A model generated the notes under the pieces. It worked only from the letters and a program-made list of their open reading frames with translations. It was not told the DNA's origin and made no database searches. DNA of 64,000 bases from JBHGYD01 sp041920415 (GTDB taxonomy: Bacteria; Bacillota; Bacilli; Bacillales; Anoxybacillaceae). The position numbers and the translations under genes were made by a program. The DNA is taken from positions 1 through 64,000 of the forward strand of contig JBHGYD010000032.1 in the NCBI GenBank assembly GCA_041920415.1, written 5' to 3'. Position 1 is the first letter of the stretch. Every line of letters begins with the position of its first letter. This document shows, one piece after another, positions 44,828 through 53,971 of the stretch.

Positions 44828-46063
44828 TTTAGATTGTTTATATTTTTGTACCGCTTCTGTGTAATTAGTTAAAATTATCTCTTTTTCCAGTGAAAGATGT
44901 TGATGCAAATAATCAATAACAGCGGCATCTTCCGCTAATCCTGCCGCAAACTGCCGCTTTACAAACCGCTCCGTCTCCTCAAAACTTTGAAACAATTGGT
45001 TTATCGGCTCATCGTCGCAAGAAATCAACCATTCATTCCGTTCGTTAGAAAAAAGGAAAAACCATTGCTCTCGGTTGTTTGTAAAAAAGATTCCGCTATG
45101 TTGTTCTTTTGTATTATATTGATTTTGGTCGGCATCGTAGTAAATCGGTGGCAAACTAAAAGCATTCACAACAAAATTTGGAAAAGTATGCTCATCGACA
45201 AAACAACCAGATGCTTTTGGATGACCGCCCCCTCCAAATCGTTTCGCAAACTCCGCCACATTGACGGTATCGTGAATTGTACGAAATCCGATATGCTTCG
45301 TGCCGAGATTCACCATTGCAATAAGGTCTAAATGCGGGCACCGCTTTGATAAGGTATTTCCTAACTCTGATATATAATGCTCCGCAAAAACAATACCGAC
45401 ACAATACTCATCGATCCGCATTTGAACCATCTGTTTTTGTTTCATGCGAATATACCGCTGGATTTTCTTTTCTTCTAAATCAAGAATGAGCTCTTCCGTA
45501 TCCGTTAACGAAAATGGACCTTTTGCTTGCAGGCGCTCGCTCATTTGTTTAACAAATTCATCGATTCCTAAAATCGAAAATAAATCATTGAGCCGCTTCG
45601 CCTGCATATTATTGGTTTCTTCCCATTCCCACGTATCATATTGACGAACGAGGTCAACAAACTCATCAAGCGTTTCATTGCGCTCTAACTTTTGCTCACC
45701 AACAAGGTATTCGTAAAATAACGACGTCGCGCATGTCTTTTTTCCAAACTCATCAGCAGGTCGTACCCATCCCCATGGATACTGATTAAAGTGTAACGCG
45801 GTCACGTGATGATCGATGACTTGCACATGTTTCCCGGACTGGAATCGCTCTGCTAATTTTTTCTCAATGTCCGCACCGACGGCCAAATCAGTAATGAAGA
45901 CATGTGCTTCATCATGCTCTTTTTTCTCAATAAATTGCTCAACCCGCTCATCTAAATTCCGATACGAACAGTAAGAAATGCTCACTTCATCCCCAAATGC
46001 GATTTTTGCAAGTAACCCACAACCAATGCCATCTAAATCACTATCGGTAAACAGTTTAATCAT
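44816..46063 (-). CDS. nrnB: DHH-family phosphoesterase, NrnB-like
   Basis: This protein of about 415 residues starts with KLFTDSDLDGIGCGLLA, the first Asp motif of DHH phosphoesterases. It continues with FITDLAV and QVIDHHVTALHF, the DHH motif itself, and RFGGGGHPKASGC, the DHHA1 glycine motif. It degrades short oligonucleotides such as nanoRNA, or cyclic-dinucleotide products, with Mn. The size and layout match B. subtilis NrnB (YngD). I chose ATG 46063, with AAGGAAGG upstream. Confidence 0.85.
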   Translation of the reverse strand: MIKLFTDSDLDGIGCGLLAKIAFGDEVSISYCSYRNLDERVEQFIEKKEHDEAHVFITDLAVGADIEKKLAERFQSGKHVQVIDHHVTALHFNQYPWGWVRPADEFGKKTCATSLFYEYLVGEQKLERNETLDEFVDLVRQYDTWEWEETNNMQAKRLNDLFSILGIDEFVKQMSERLQAKGPFSLTDTEELILDLEEKKIQRYIRMKQKQMVQMRIDEYCVGIVFAEHYISELGNTLSKRCPHLDLIAMVNLGTKHIGFRTIHDTVNVAEFAKRFGGGGHPKASGCFVDEHTFPNFVVNAFSLPPIYYDADQNQYNTKEQHSGIFFTNNREQWFFLFSNERNEWLISCDDEPINQLFQSFEETERFVKRQFAAGLAEDAAVIDYLHQHLSLEKEIILTNYTEAVQKYKQSKQKS

Positions 46064-46110
46064 CGCTGTTCCTTCCTTTTTTCTTATCATTTCCATTACC
46101 CGATCATTTG

Positions 46111-48027
46111 TTACAAACTTTTGTACAATAATTTCTTTAAAAGTGGAAATAATACGTCAGGCAATTGTTCGATGTTTGGAACAAGAATACTATATTTTCC
46201 ATAAATATTTTGTATCGTTTTTTGCTGACTTTCATCGATGTCTCCGTTTGCTAAAAAGACGTTGATTACCTCAATTCCGTGTTTGCGTGCTTCTAATACT
46301 GCTTCATGTGTATCGATAATTCCATTTTGTTCGTAACCAAATGCGGCTGGTTCTCCATCAGAAAACACAAGTAAAAACTTTTGTTTTTCGGTGCGTTGTA
46401 ACAACTGCTCGGTGACAATCCGAATCGCAAAACCATCACGGTTATCTTCTTCCGGTTCGAGCTGCATAATAGCGGCTCCTGTATGTTTTTTCAGCGACTC
46501 ACTAAACGGAATCACCGTTTGAAAATAGTTCGGTTGCTCTGTTTCGCTTGCTTCGTTCGTGTCTTCCCAAAATCCAACAATTTGATGGGGGACAAATACA
46601 GATTTTAATGCTTCATGAAACAAAATAATGCCCCGCTTCGTTTCTTCCATTTTATCATGCATGGACGCAGAACAATCAACAAGTAACGCAAAAGCCGCAT
46701 CAATTTGTATGGAAGGCTGATGTTTTTTATAGAAAAGTCGCGGCTGATCGTCAGTCCATAACCGAACTAATTTTTTGCTTAAACGACCAAAATGTAAATC
46801 GCTGCGTGGTAACGTCTTTTTATGTTCTAACGTTTTTTCAATCATTTGTTTTAGTTTTTTCTGATATGGTGCGATGTCAGCCTTCTTTTTTTCATATTCA
46901 ACGATTTGAGAATAAGAAGAAGATTTCGGAGGTAAAAAAATCGCCTGTGCGTATCGATTTTCTTTTCCATAAATAGAACCTCTGCCCGTTTCGCGAATCT
47001 CACGTTTTTGTTCGTATGCGTTTCGTTTCGCATAATCATTTCTCGTGCTTTTACGCGCAGAACCTTGCACAATCGCCAGCGCTTGGTCGCCCGCTTCTCC
47101 TTCGCGCACCCCTTCTCCTAATAAATCCGTTTGTGAGCCTTGTTCTAAATCAAACTGTAAGAAACTTTTTGTCATGTCACTCGTTTCCCGATGCCACGTT
47201 CGTAATATATCTTGATGAATCTCTTCGTCACCCTTTTTCGATTTGTCTAGCACATCACAATTGTTTAGCGGATCTTTTCGCTTTATGTCATCTATCGTTA
47301 GCATCGACTCTGTTTCATATACACGCTCTGGAAGATAAAAATACGTATTCAACATGTCTTTTTCTAATACCTCATTGAGCACCTCGATGAGCGTCAATGT
47401 TACGCGGACAACTTCTTTCGTGGAAGTCGCATCAAAAAATTGACCGAGCGTTTGGCGAACCCATGGCATGACACGCTGAATGTCTTCATGAATGAATGGA
47501 ACATCCTCAAGTGGTGAATCAGATGTTAACAATAAATACATGGCATTGAAAAGAGCGTCCGTATGAACACTTTTCACACGATTTACGTTTAATTGGCTTT
47601 GAAAATAACGACGATACACATTACGACGAATCTGAAACGCTTTTTTTGTTCCAGGACGCTCTTTTTTACAAATCTCCTCAAGACGTACATCTTCTGCAAG
47701 CATAAATAATTGCTTTGCAAAACTTGGAATCGATGTAGCTTTCGTTTGTTCAATGAATCGTATCACCTGTGAAAAATCGGTATGGCGAAGGCTGCCAATT
47801 GCCCGTAAAAATACATCACTTTTTAGCCCATTCACTTTTTCTTCGATTGGTCGATCATCCCAAAAATGACTAATAAACAATTTATGATTTCGTAAATCGA
47901 CATATGATTGGTAACCGAATTCCACTTCCCAATCGTGCTGTTTCGTTAATGTTTTCACTAAATCAGATAACTGCATAAATAAAAATGAATCGATTTTTTT
48001 ATCATTAAACTGGATAAACCGCTTCAT
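46111..48027 (-). CDS. norD: NorD-like VWA-domain protein
   Basis: This 638-residue protein has a helical N-terminal part and a C-terminal von Willebrand A domain with MIDAS residues DCSASM (near 463-468) and SDGEPAAFG. NorD works with the AAA+ protein NorQ to insert metal into or activate nitric oxide reductase. The NorQ-like gene lies immediately upstream with a 13-base gap. I chose ATG 48027, with GAGGGG upstream. No norB lies nearby, so the client may be encoded elsewhere or may be another metalloenzyme. Confidence 0.85.
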   Translation of the reverse strand: MKRFIQFNDKKIDSFLFMQLSDLVKTLTKQHDWEVEFGYQSYVDLRNHKLFISHFWDDRPIEEKVNGLKSDVFLRAIGSLRHTDFSQVIRFIEQTKATSIPSFAKQLFMLAEDVRLEEICKKERPGTKKAFQIRRNVYRRYFQSQLNVNRVKSVHTDALFNAMYLLLTSDSPLEDVPFIHEDIQRVMPWVRQTLGQFFDATSTKEVVRVTLTLIEVLNEVLEKDMLNTYFYLPERVYETESMLTIDDIKRKDPLNNCDVLDKSKKGDEEIHQDILRTWHRETSDMTKSFLQFDLEQGSQTDLLGEGVREGEAGDQALAIVQGSARKSTRNDYAKRNAYEQKREIRETGRGSIYGKENRYAQAIFLPPKSSSYSQIVEYEKKKADIAPYQKKLKQMIEKTLEHKKTLPRSDLHFGRLSKKLVRLWTDDQPRLFYKKHQPSIQIDAAFALLVDCSASMHDKMEETKRGIILFHEALKSVFVPHQIVGFWEDTNEASETEQPNYFQTVIPFSESLKKHTGAAIMQLEPEEDNRDGFAIRIVTEQLLQRTEKQKFLLVFSDGEPAAFGYEQNGIIDTHEAVLEARKHGIEVINVFLANGDIDESQQKTIQNIYGKYSILVPNIEQLPDVLFPLLKKLLYKSL

Positions 48028-48040
48028 CGTGATTAGCCCC

Positions 48041-48919
48041 TCACTCCTCAAAGAGTGTTTCTGCAATATTTCGTACCGCTGCTTTTTCTCGCTCGTCTTC
48101 TAATTTTTCGATAATGCCGCGTTGAATCGCTCGCAATGGTGGCAAATACACCGCTAAATCGCACGTATCAATAAGAGCACGAATCGAAGCGGCTTCTTCG
48201 GAAATTTGCCCGTTTTTGACTTGGGTAATTAAATCGGCTGATAAGGTTACAAATTTATCGATTAATGTTTCATCGGTTAATTTCGTTTGCGCAGTTAATA
48301 CGGTTTTTAACGTATCACCTTGAATATATGGAACATCGATCACAACGAAGCGATTTTTTAACGCTTCATTCAGCGGCACCGTACCAACATAGCCTTCGTT
48401 AATAGCGGCAATGACGCCAAACGTTTCTTTTGCTTTTACGACTTCCCCCGTAAATGGATTCGTAATCATTTTTCGATAATCCAATACTCCATTTAAAATC
48501 GGTAATGTTTCGGGTTTGGCCATATTAATTTCATCAATATATAATAAATGCCCTTTCGTCATTGCTTGGATGACAGGGCCTGGAATAAATTCAATCGTCG
48601 TTTTCTCTTCGCGTTCTTGAATCGTTTTAAATCCAAGTAATGCTTCGGCATCTAAATCGACGGAACAATTGACACTATGCATCGGTTGACCGAATAAAGA
48701 CGATAGTGTTTCGGCGAGTTTGGTTTTTCCAGAACCGGTAGGCCCTTTTAGTAACACGTTTTTTCCAAGCGCCAGTGCCACAATGGCATCATATAAAATC
48801 GAATCATCTGATGGTGTATAACCACCTTTTCCGATAAGATGTGCATCTTCATCGTGAGAGAATTGCTGTCTTCTGTTTTGAATCATTTGTTCAATCGTAG
48901 TTGGAAGTTGTGTAAGCAT
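48041..48919 (-). CDS. norQ: NorQ/CbbQ/MoxR-type AAA+ ATPase
   Basis: This protein of about 292 residues has a single AAA+ module: Walker A KGPTGSGKT (about 65-73), Walker B LLYIDEINMA, and sensor-like GVIAAINEGYVG. It pairs with a VWA protein to remodel a metalloenzyme, here the product of the next gene. I chose ATG 48919, with GAAAGGAAG upstream. The C-terminal CbbQ_C-like helix bundle is present. Confidence 0.85.
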   Translation of the reverse strand: MLTQLPTTIEQMIQNRRQQFSHDEDAHLIGKGGYTPSDDSILYDAIVALALGKNVLLKGPTGSGKTKLAETLSSLFGQPMHSVNCSVDLDAEALLGFKTIQEREEKTTIEFIPGPVIQAMTKGHLLYIDEINMAKPETLPILNGVLDYRKMITNPFTGEVVKAKETFGVIAAINEGYVGTVPLNEALKNRFVVIDVPYIQGDTLKTVLTAQTKLTDETLIDKFVTLSADLITQVKNGQISEEAASIRALIDTCDLAVYLPPLRAIQRGIIEKLEDEREKAAVRNIAETLFEE

Positions 48920-49238
48920 AAATGTATTATCTTCCTTTCTATCGGTATCCATCATACTTTACTATTCTACTAAATCAAAAATGACGACGCAAAAAAGATG
49001 TTTAGTTCAATGTAAATATATTATGTAAACATAAAAAGAATAAAGAATAGGGACCTCCATATGAGAATCCCTCTTCTAAATCCTATCAGAATTTATATCA
49101 TTATGTCTTTGTTTAACCTCTAACTGGCAATTGCTTCACTTTCTCCGTCGAAATGACAGATCTTTCTTTGGTCAAAGCTTCAACGTTAGTCGAATGCTTC
49201 CTTGACAAATGTCAAAGACCGTTTTCGTTTTTTCTTAG
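48920..49238. other. intergenic region between norQ and rtp
   Basis: No gene is seen. ATGTAAATATATTATGT at 49010-49026 has a loose likeness to the NsrR-type dyad found upstream of hmp, at a plausible distance from norQ. No good terminator for rtp is visible. Confidence 0.35.
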
Positions 49239-49613
49239 TTAACTGAAATTATCCTTAATCGCCTTGCGGATGAGTGCTTCGCATCGATCTAATTCCGTTT
49301 TTAATTGCTTTTTATACAGTTGTGCTTTTTCATATCCTCCATCAGCAAAACGGTAATATACGACTTCTTGATATTTCATTCCTTCTTTCTTTTGTTTTAC
49401 TTGTTTTAAAATCCCGTCTTCGATTAAATCATGAAGCGCTTTATAAACTTCCGAATGGTTTGGTTTATAGCCGTATGGTTTAAATTCTTGGCGAAGAACA
49501 TCTAATATTTTCAATCCATATAAACGTTCTTGTTCGGTTAATGTAATTAAATACAATTTCAAAAACGCGCGTTGTTTTAAGAGAAATCCGCTTGGTGTTC
49601 GTTTTTCTCGCAC
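49239..49613 (-). CDS. rtp: replication terminator protein
   Basis: This 124-residue winged-helix protein strongly resembles B. subtilis RTP along its whole length: SGFLLKQRAFLKLYLITLTE, ERLYGLKILDVLRQEF, YKPNHSEVYKALHDLIEDGIL, KQVKQKKEG and the C-terminal dimerisation helix LYKKQLKTELDRCEALIRKA. RTP dimers bind Ter sites and block the replicative helicase from one side. I chose GTG 49613, with AAAGGGTG upstream, which aligns the N-terminus with RTP; GTG 49622 is an alternative. Two oppositely oriented Ter-like sites lie just upstream, as in B. subtilis. Confidence 0.93.
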   Translation of the reverse strand: MREKRTPSGFLLKQRAFLKLYLITLTEQERLYGLKILDVLRQEFKPYGYKPNHSEVYKALHDLIEDGILKQVKQKKEGMKYQEVVYYRFADGGYEKAQLYKKQLKTELDRCEALIRKAIKDNFS

Positions 49614-49635
49614 AGATCTCACCCTTTCGCGTGAA

Positions 49636-49665
49636 AAATGTATTTCATCCTGTTCTAATAATTCA
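49636..49665 (+). promoter_or_regulatory. candidate Ter site, plus orientation
   Basis: The right half, TGTTCTAATAATTCA at 49651-49665, matches the high-affinity B half of B. subtilis Ter (TGTACTAAATTTTCA, from memory) at 11 of 15 positions. The left (A) half matches poorly. It lies 23 bases upstream of the rtp start and overlaps its likely promoter. Confidence 0.45.
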
Positions 49666-49703
49666 AGTGAGTGAATAAAAATCCTGCTTTTTTTGTAGAC
49701 AAT

Positions 49704-49733
49704 TTTTTATTTAGAACATAGTTTTATTAATAA
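49704..49733 (-). promoter_or_regulatory. candidate Ter site, minus orientation
   Basis: Read on the minus strand, this site contains AAAACTATGTTCTAAAT. It matches the recalled B. subtilis TerI 30-mer at about 21 of 30 positions, with the whole core conserved except one base. It faces the site at 49636 and is 38 bases from it, the paired inverted layout known upstream of rtp. Confidence 0.7.
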
Positions 49734-49751
49734 GATTACACCTATAGCGGC

Positions 49752-49801
49752 AAAAAAACAAGGAAGGAAATACCCGCTACTTCACGAGTATTTCCTTCCT
49801 T
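49752..49801 (-). terminator. terminator of purU
   Basis: AAGGAAGGAAATAC 49760-49773 pairs exactly with GTATTTCCTTCCTT 49788-49801, and the minus strand continues into a run of Ts. Confidence 0.9.
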
Positions 49802-49804
49802 CGT

Positions 49805-50707
49805 TCAATTAAAAACAATCGTTTTGTTTTGATGAATAATCACACGATCTTCAAGATGCCATTTCAACGCCCGTGAAAGAACCGTCTTTTCGATAATCCG
49901 CCCAACTCGTTTTAAATCTTCAGGATGATAACGATGATCTACTCTTGCTACGTCTTGTTCAATAATCGGGCCTTCATCTAAATCATCTGTGACATAATGC
50001 GATGTCGCACCAATTAATTTGACACCACGCTCATAAGCGCGTTCATACGGTTTGGCACCGACAAAAGCCGGTAAGAACGAATGATGAATATTAATAATCC
50101 GCGATGGGAATTCTGCCACGAACTGCGGTGATAAAATTTGCATATAGCGGGCAAGAATAATCGTATCAATCTGATATTCCTTCAATAAAGACAGTTGCTT
50201 TTGTTCTGCTTCCGCTTTCTTTTCTTTTGTGACAGGAATACAGTAGTAAGGGATTCCAAGTGTTTCGACACTGTCTCTCATATATTCGTGATTGCTAATG
50301 ACAAGCGCGATATCCGCAAGCAACTCCCCTGCTTGCCATTCCCATAATAATTCTAGTAAACAATGTTCCTCTTTCGAAACAAAGATGGCAATTCTTTTTA
50401 TATCATTATGTAAACTAAATCGCCAGTTCATTTGAAATTGTTGAGCGATCAATTCAAATTCGTTTTCGATTTCTTGTTTTCTTGAGGCGATCCCTGGACA
50501 GTCAAATTCAATTCGCAAGAAAAATGTGCCGCCTTCTGGGTCGGTTGAATATTGGTTTGATTCTACGATGTTCGCTCCTTGTTCATATAAAAATGTCGTG
50601 ACAGCAGCAACGATACCGGGCTTGTCTGGACAGGAAATTAATAAGCGGGCACGGTCTTGATGATTCTTTAAAAATGTTTGCCAGCGATGTTCTCGAAACG
50701 CATGCAT
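49805..50707 (-). CDS. purU: formyltetrahydrofolate deformylase
   Basis: This 300-residue enzyme converts 10-formyl-THF to THF and formate. It has an N-terminal ACT domain (ARLLISCPDKPGIVAAVTTFL) and a C-terminal formyltransferase-like domain with INIHHSFLPAFVGAKPY. Asp lies in YVTDDLDEGPIIEQD. Length and motifs are typical. GGGGGAAC precedes ATG 50707. It has its own terminator. Confidence 0.95.
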   Translation of the reverse strand: MHAFREHRWQTFLKNHQDRARLLISCPDKPGIVAAVTTFLYEQGANIVESNQYSTDPEGGTFFLRIEFDCPGIASRKQEIENEFELIAQQFQMNWRFSLHNDIKRIAIFVSKEEHCLLELLWEWQAGELLADIALVISNHEYMRDSVETLGIPYYCIPVTKEKKAEAEQKQLSLLKEYQIDTIILARYMQILSPQFVAEFPSRIINIHHSFLPAFVGAKPYERAYERGVKLIGATSHYVTDDLDEGPIIEQDVARVDHRYHPEDLKRVGRIIEKTVLSRALKWHLEDRVIIHQNKTIVFN

Positions 50708-50752
50708 GTTTGATGTTCCCCCTATTGTTACAATTTTTCATTAATCATACAA

Positions 50753-50780
50753 AAAAATGGTTGGAATTCCAACCATTTTT
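50753..50780 (-). terminator. terminator of msrAB
   Basis: A perfect 12-base-pair palindrome (50753-50764 with 50769-50780) around AATT ends in A and T runs, so it could work on both strands. Confidence 0.9.
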
Positions 50781-51748
50781 TATTCAAATAAGGATAAATA
50801 TTGTCCGTACCCCTCTTTTTCTAAATCTTCTTTTGGAATAAAACGCAATGCAGCTGAGTTAATACAATAACGAAGTCCTGTTGGAGCTGGACCATCGTCA
50901 AATACATGCCCTAAATGAGAATCAGCTTCGCGGCTACGAACTTCAGTGCGAATCATTCCGTGGCTTAAGTCTAGTTCTGTTTTAATATTTTCTGGATGAA
51001 GCGGTTTTGTAAAACTTGGCCAGCCGCAGCCGGAATCGAATTGATCAAGCGAACTAAATAACGGTTCTCCCGATACAATATCGACATAAATGCCTTCGCG
51101 TTTATTATTCCAATATGGATTATCAAATGGCGGCTCGGTTCCGTTTCTCTGTGTTACTTCATATTGAAGAGGAGTGAGTTTTTTGCGTAACATTTCATCG
51201 CGCTCTTTATCAAACCAATGTTTTTTCAAAAAAGCATCGCGCCCGGAACCGATTCGATATAGCTTATAGCGAATTGGATTTTTTTTATGATAATTTTGGT
51301 GATATTCTTCAGCTGGATAAAAGGTAGAAGCAGGTAAAATTTGCGTGACAATCGGTTTCGAAAAACGGCCGCTTTCTTCTAATTCGCGTTTCGATTTCTC
51401 CGCTAAGCGGCGTTGTTCCTCATTATGATAAAAAATAGCGGTTCGATACGATTCCCCACGATCGTGAAACTGTCCACCCGCATCCGTCGGATCAATTTGC
51501 CGCCAATAAATATCAAGTAGTTTTTCATACGGAAAAACTTCCGGATCAAATGTAATTTGTACCGCTTCATAATGGCCGGTTGTATGCGTACAAACTTCTT
51601 CATATGTCGGATTTTCTTTATGGCCGCCCGTATAGCCTGATACGACGTTGATAATCCCTGGTTGCTCTTCAAATGGCGAAACCATGCACCAAAAACAACC
51701 ACCAGCAAACGTCGCTAATTCGTACCGTTCGTTTGCTTGTTGCGCCAT
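50780..51748 (-). CDS. msrAB: bifunctional methionine sulfoxide reductase MsrA/MsrB
   Basis: This 322-residue fusion repairs both methionine sulfoxide epimers. The MsrA half has AGGCFWCMVSPFE (catalytic Cys near residue 18) and the MsrB half has DSGCGWPSF and GLRYCINSAALRF with the catalytic Cys. The MsrB zinc CxxC pairs are not obvious, which is usual for some fused forms. It acts in oxidative stress. ATG 51748 follows AGGGGGTAC. Confidence 0.93.
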   Translation of the reverse strand: MAQQANERYELATFAGGCFWCMVSPFEEQPGIINVVSGYTGGHKENPTYEEVCTHTTGHYEAVQITFDPEVFPYEKLLDIYWRQIDPTDAGGQFHDRGESYRTAIFYHNEEQRRLAEKSKRELEESGRFSKPIVTQILPASTFYPAEEYHQNYHKKNPIRYKLYRIGSGRDAFLKKHWFDKERDEMLRKKLTPLQYEVTQRNGTEPPFDNPYWNNKREGIYVDIVSGEPLFSSLDQFDSGCGWPSFTKPLHPENIKTELDLSHGMIRTEVRSREADSHLGHVFDDGPAPTGLRYCINSAALRFIPKEDLEKEGYGQYLSLFE

Positions 51749-51823
51749 GTTTCGTACCCCCTTTTTTTCTTATCATACCCGAAAATGCCGAAGGAAACAA
51801 AAACAACGCTTGATGGCATCCAT

Positions 51824-51881
51824 AAAAAAGAGGACGGGTGCCGAAAAAGAATGACTTCCTTTTCGGTTCGTCCTCTTTTTT
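51824..51881 (-). terminator. terminator of hmp
   Basis: AAAAAAGAGGACG... pairs with ...CGTCCTCTTTTTT over most of 51824-51881, with an inner CCGAAAA/TTTTCGG stem. It lies between the hmp stop and msrAB. Confidence 0.85.
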
Positions 51882-51914
51882 GCTTACGGCGTTAAGCGCT
51901 CGCCTCCGCTTTTC

Positions 51915-53153
51915 TTATTTTGTTAAATCACTAGCTGGTCCAAAAAATTCGTAGTGAATTCGTTCTTCTGGCACGCCCCATTCTTTTAAAGCGTGATAAA
52001 CCGCTTTCATAAACGGAATCGGGCCACAGAAATAAAAGTCTGCATCTTTGTATTGGATAACAGATTGAATCCATTCTAAATCAATGAATCCTTCCTTCGC
52101 AAAGTGTTGTTTTTGGCGATCTTCTTCAGAAGGAGATTGGTAGCATACATAATACGAAATATTTTCATTTTCTTTTACTAATTGGCTTACATGCTCATGG
52201 AACGCATGGACGTTACCATTAATGGCGGCATGAATGAACGTCACTTTTCGGTTTGGTTGACGTTCAGCAAGTGTATTTAACATACTTAACATTGGCGTAA
52301 TGCCAACTCCACCGCTCATAAGAACGACTGGCATATCGTCTGTCATATTTAATGTAAAGTCACCCGCTGGAACACTTAACTCAAGAATGTTTCCTTCTTG
52401 TATATGATCATGTAAATAATTCGACACGATTCCTGCCGGCTTTTGCTCGGTTGCAGCTTCTCGTTTTACACTAATGCGATAATATTCTTTCCCCGGCGCA
52501 TCCGACATACTATATTGACGAATATGCGTATATTGCTCTCCTGGAATTTTCACTTTGACACTGACATATTGCCCCGGACTGAACTCCGCAATAGCATTCC
52601 CATCTTCCGGTACTAAATAGAACGAAGTAATGACATCGCTTTCTTTCACTTTCTTCTGTACAACAAACTTACGGAAATCTTTCCATCCTCCTGCTTTCGT
52701 TTCTGCTTCGTTATACATTTGTTCCTCAACTTGAATAAACACATCCGCAATCACTCCGTACGCTTCTCTCCAAGCTTGGATGATTTCATCGGTCGCCGCA
52801 TCCCCTAATACATCCTTAATCGCTAGTAATAAATGCTTTCCGACAATTGGATAATGTTCTTTTTTCACACCTAAGCTACGATGTTTATGAGCAATTTGTT
52901 TAACGACTGGTAAAATCGTCTCAAGTTGATCAATATGCTTTGCAGCGGCATACACCGAAGCAGCAAGTGCTTTTTGTTGACGACCTTGTTTTTGATTCGC
53001 ATGATTAAAAATGTTTAACAACTCTGGATGATTAGAGAGCATCGTTTTATAAAAATGCTTTGTAATTTGTTCCCCGTATTGCTCTAATACCGGAACAGTT
53101 GACTTAATAATTTCAATTGTTTTTTCACTTAATAATGTTTTTGTTGTGCCCAT
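51915..53153 (-). CDS. hmp: flavohemoprotein, nitric oxide dioxygenase
   Basis: This 412-residue protein oxidises NO to nitrate. Residues 1-140 are a globin domain (proximal His in QIAHKHRSLGV), 150-260 an FAD-binding reductase domain (RQYSMSD), and 265-405 an NAD domain (MSGGVGITPMLSML, FYFCGPIPFM). GAGGGG precedes ATG 53153. It is divergent from nsrR, and two NsrR-like operators lie in the shared region. NO-responsive derepression is expected. Confidence 0.95.
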   Translation of the reverse strand: MGTTKTLLSEKTIEIIKSTVPVLEQYGEQITKHFYKTMLSNHPELLNIFNHANQKQGRQQKALAASVYAAAKHIDQLETILPVVKQIAHKHRSLGVKKEHYPIVGKHLLLAIKDVLGDAATDEIIQAWREAYGVIADVFIQVEEQMYNEAETKAGGWKDFRKFVVQKKVKESDVITSFYLVPEDGNAIAEFSPGQYVSVKVKIPGEQYTHIRQYSMSDAPGKEYYRISVKREAATEQKPAGIVSNYLHDHIQEGNILELSVPAGDFTLNMTDDMPVVLMSGGVGITPMLSMLNTLAERQPNRKVTFIHAAINGNVHAFHEHVSQLVKENENISYYVCYQSPSEEDRQKQHFAKEGFIDLEWIQSVIQYKDADFYFCGPIPFMKAVYHALKEWGVPEERIHYEFFGPASDLTK

Positions 53154-53175
53154 TGATAGATCCCCTCACAAAAAG

Positions 53176-53192
53176 ATGTATTTTATATACAT
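53176..53192. promoter_or_regulatory. NsrR-type operator upstream of hmp
   Basis: ATGTATTTTATATACAT is an almost perfect 17-base dyad matching the AT-rich NsrR consensus of Bacillus (ATGTATTTTAAATAT-like, from memory). It lies 23 bases upstream of the hmp start. Confidence 0.75.
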
Positions 53193-53223
53193 GTTTATTG
53201 AAACACGCGCTTTAATAAAAAAG

Positions 53224-53240
53224 CAATATTTAAAATACAT
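53224..53240. promoter_or_regulatory. second NsrR-type operator
   Basis: The minus strand reads ATGTATTTTAAATATTG, a close match to the same consensus, 48 bases from the first site. It may serve hmp or nsrR autoregulation. Confidence 0.7.
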
Positions 53241-53336
53241 CTTTAACAAATTGTTCACAATTAGCCGATTTTAAAATAGAAGCAGATTTATGTTAGAATG
53301 AACGATAGAATAAGCATTTAAAGGTGTGAAAAACGA

Positions 53337-53783
53337 ATGCAGTTAACAAACTATACAGAGTATGCCCTGCGCGTGCTTATCTTTTTAGGAACGCTTGAAC
53401 CTGGAGAAAAAACAAGCATTAAAGAAATCTCCCAAACGTTTTCCATTTCGGAAAATCATTTAAGCAAAATTGTCTATGAGCTCGGAAAACTCGGGTTTAT
53501 TGAAACGATTCGCGGACGAAATGGAGGAATTCGCCTCGCTAAACCGCCAGAGGAAATTCGAATTGGAGCGGTAGTCCGCCAAACCGAAGATAACTTATCG
53601 CTTGTCGAATGCTTTGCCGGACATGGCAATCATTGCGTGATTACTCCTGTTTGTCAGCTAAAACATGTCCTCCATGAAGCATTAGAAGCGTTTTTACATG
53701 TGCTCGATTCCTATACATTAGAAGATTTGCTTCATAATAAACAAAGTTTACAAAAAATCTTTAATAACGACTTTCTTCGCTGA
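53337..53783 (+). CDS. nsrR: NsrR nitric-oxide-sensing Rrf2 regulator
   Basis: This 148-residue protein has an Rrf2 winged helix (MQLTNYTEYALRVLIFLG, ISQTFSISENHLSKIVYELG) and the cluster-binding cysteines C-FAGHGNHC-VITPVC near 90-107 that hold a [4Fe-4S] cluster destroyed by NO. It represses hmp and itself; the operators lie in the divergent promoter region. The start ATG follows AAAGGTGTG. The neighbourhood (hmp, norQD) fits an NO-detoxification regulon. Confidence 0.93.
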   Translation: MQLTNYTEYALRVLIFLGTLEPGEKTSIKEISQTFSISENHLSKIVYELGKLGFIETIRGRNGGIRLAKPPEEIRIGAVVRQTEDNLSLVECFAGHGNHCVITPVCQLKHVLHEALEAFLHVLDSYTLEDLLHNKQSLQKIFNNDFLR

Positions 53784-53858
53784 ATTCAAGCAATGTAACG
53801 AACTCAAACACTGTACAAAACCATACACTTTTTGTAACACTTGTGGTCACATAGGCAG

Positions 53859-53890
53859 GAAGGCAGGAGAATGACTCCGCCTTCTTTTTT
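53859..53890 (+). terminator. terminator of nsrR
   Basis: GAAGGC plus GGAG (one bulged A) pairs with CTCCGCCTTC, followed by TTTTTT. Confidence 0.8.
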
Positions 53891-53941
53891 ATACTGTTTC
53901 ATCCATCTCACAAAATTCCTTTCTGACTGATGAAACGAAAC

Positions 53942-53971
53942 AAAAAAGAGCCTACTCAAAACAAGTAGGCT
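53942..53971 (-). terminator. terminator of abrB
   Basis: AGCCTACT 53949-53956 pairs with AGTAGGCT 53964-53971. The minus strand ends in Ts. It overlaps the abrB stop codon. Confidence 0.8.
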
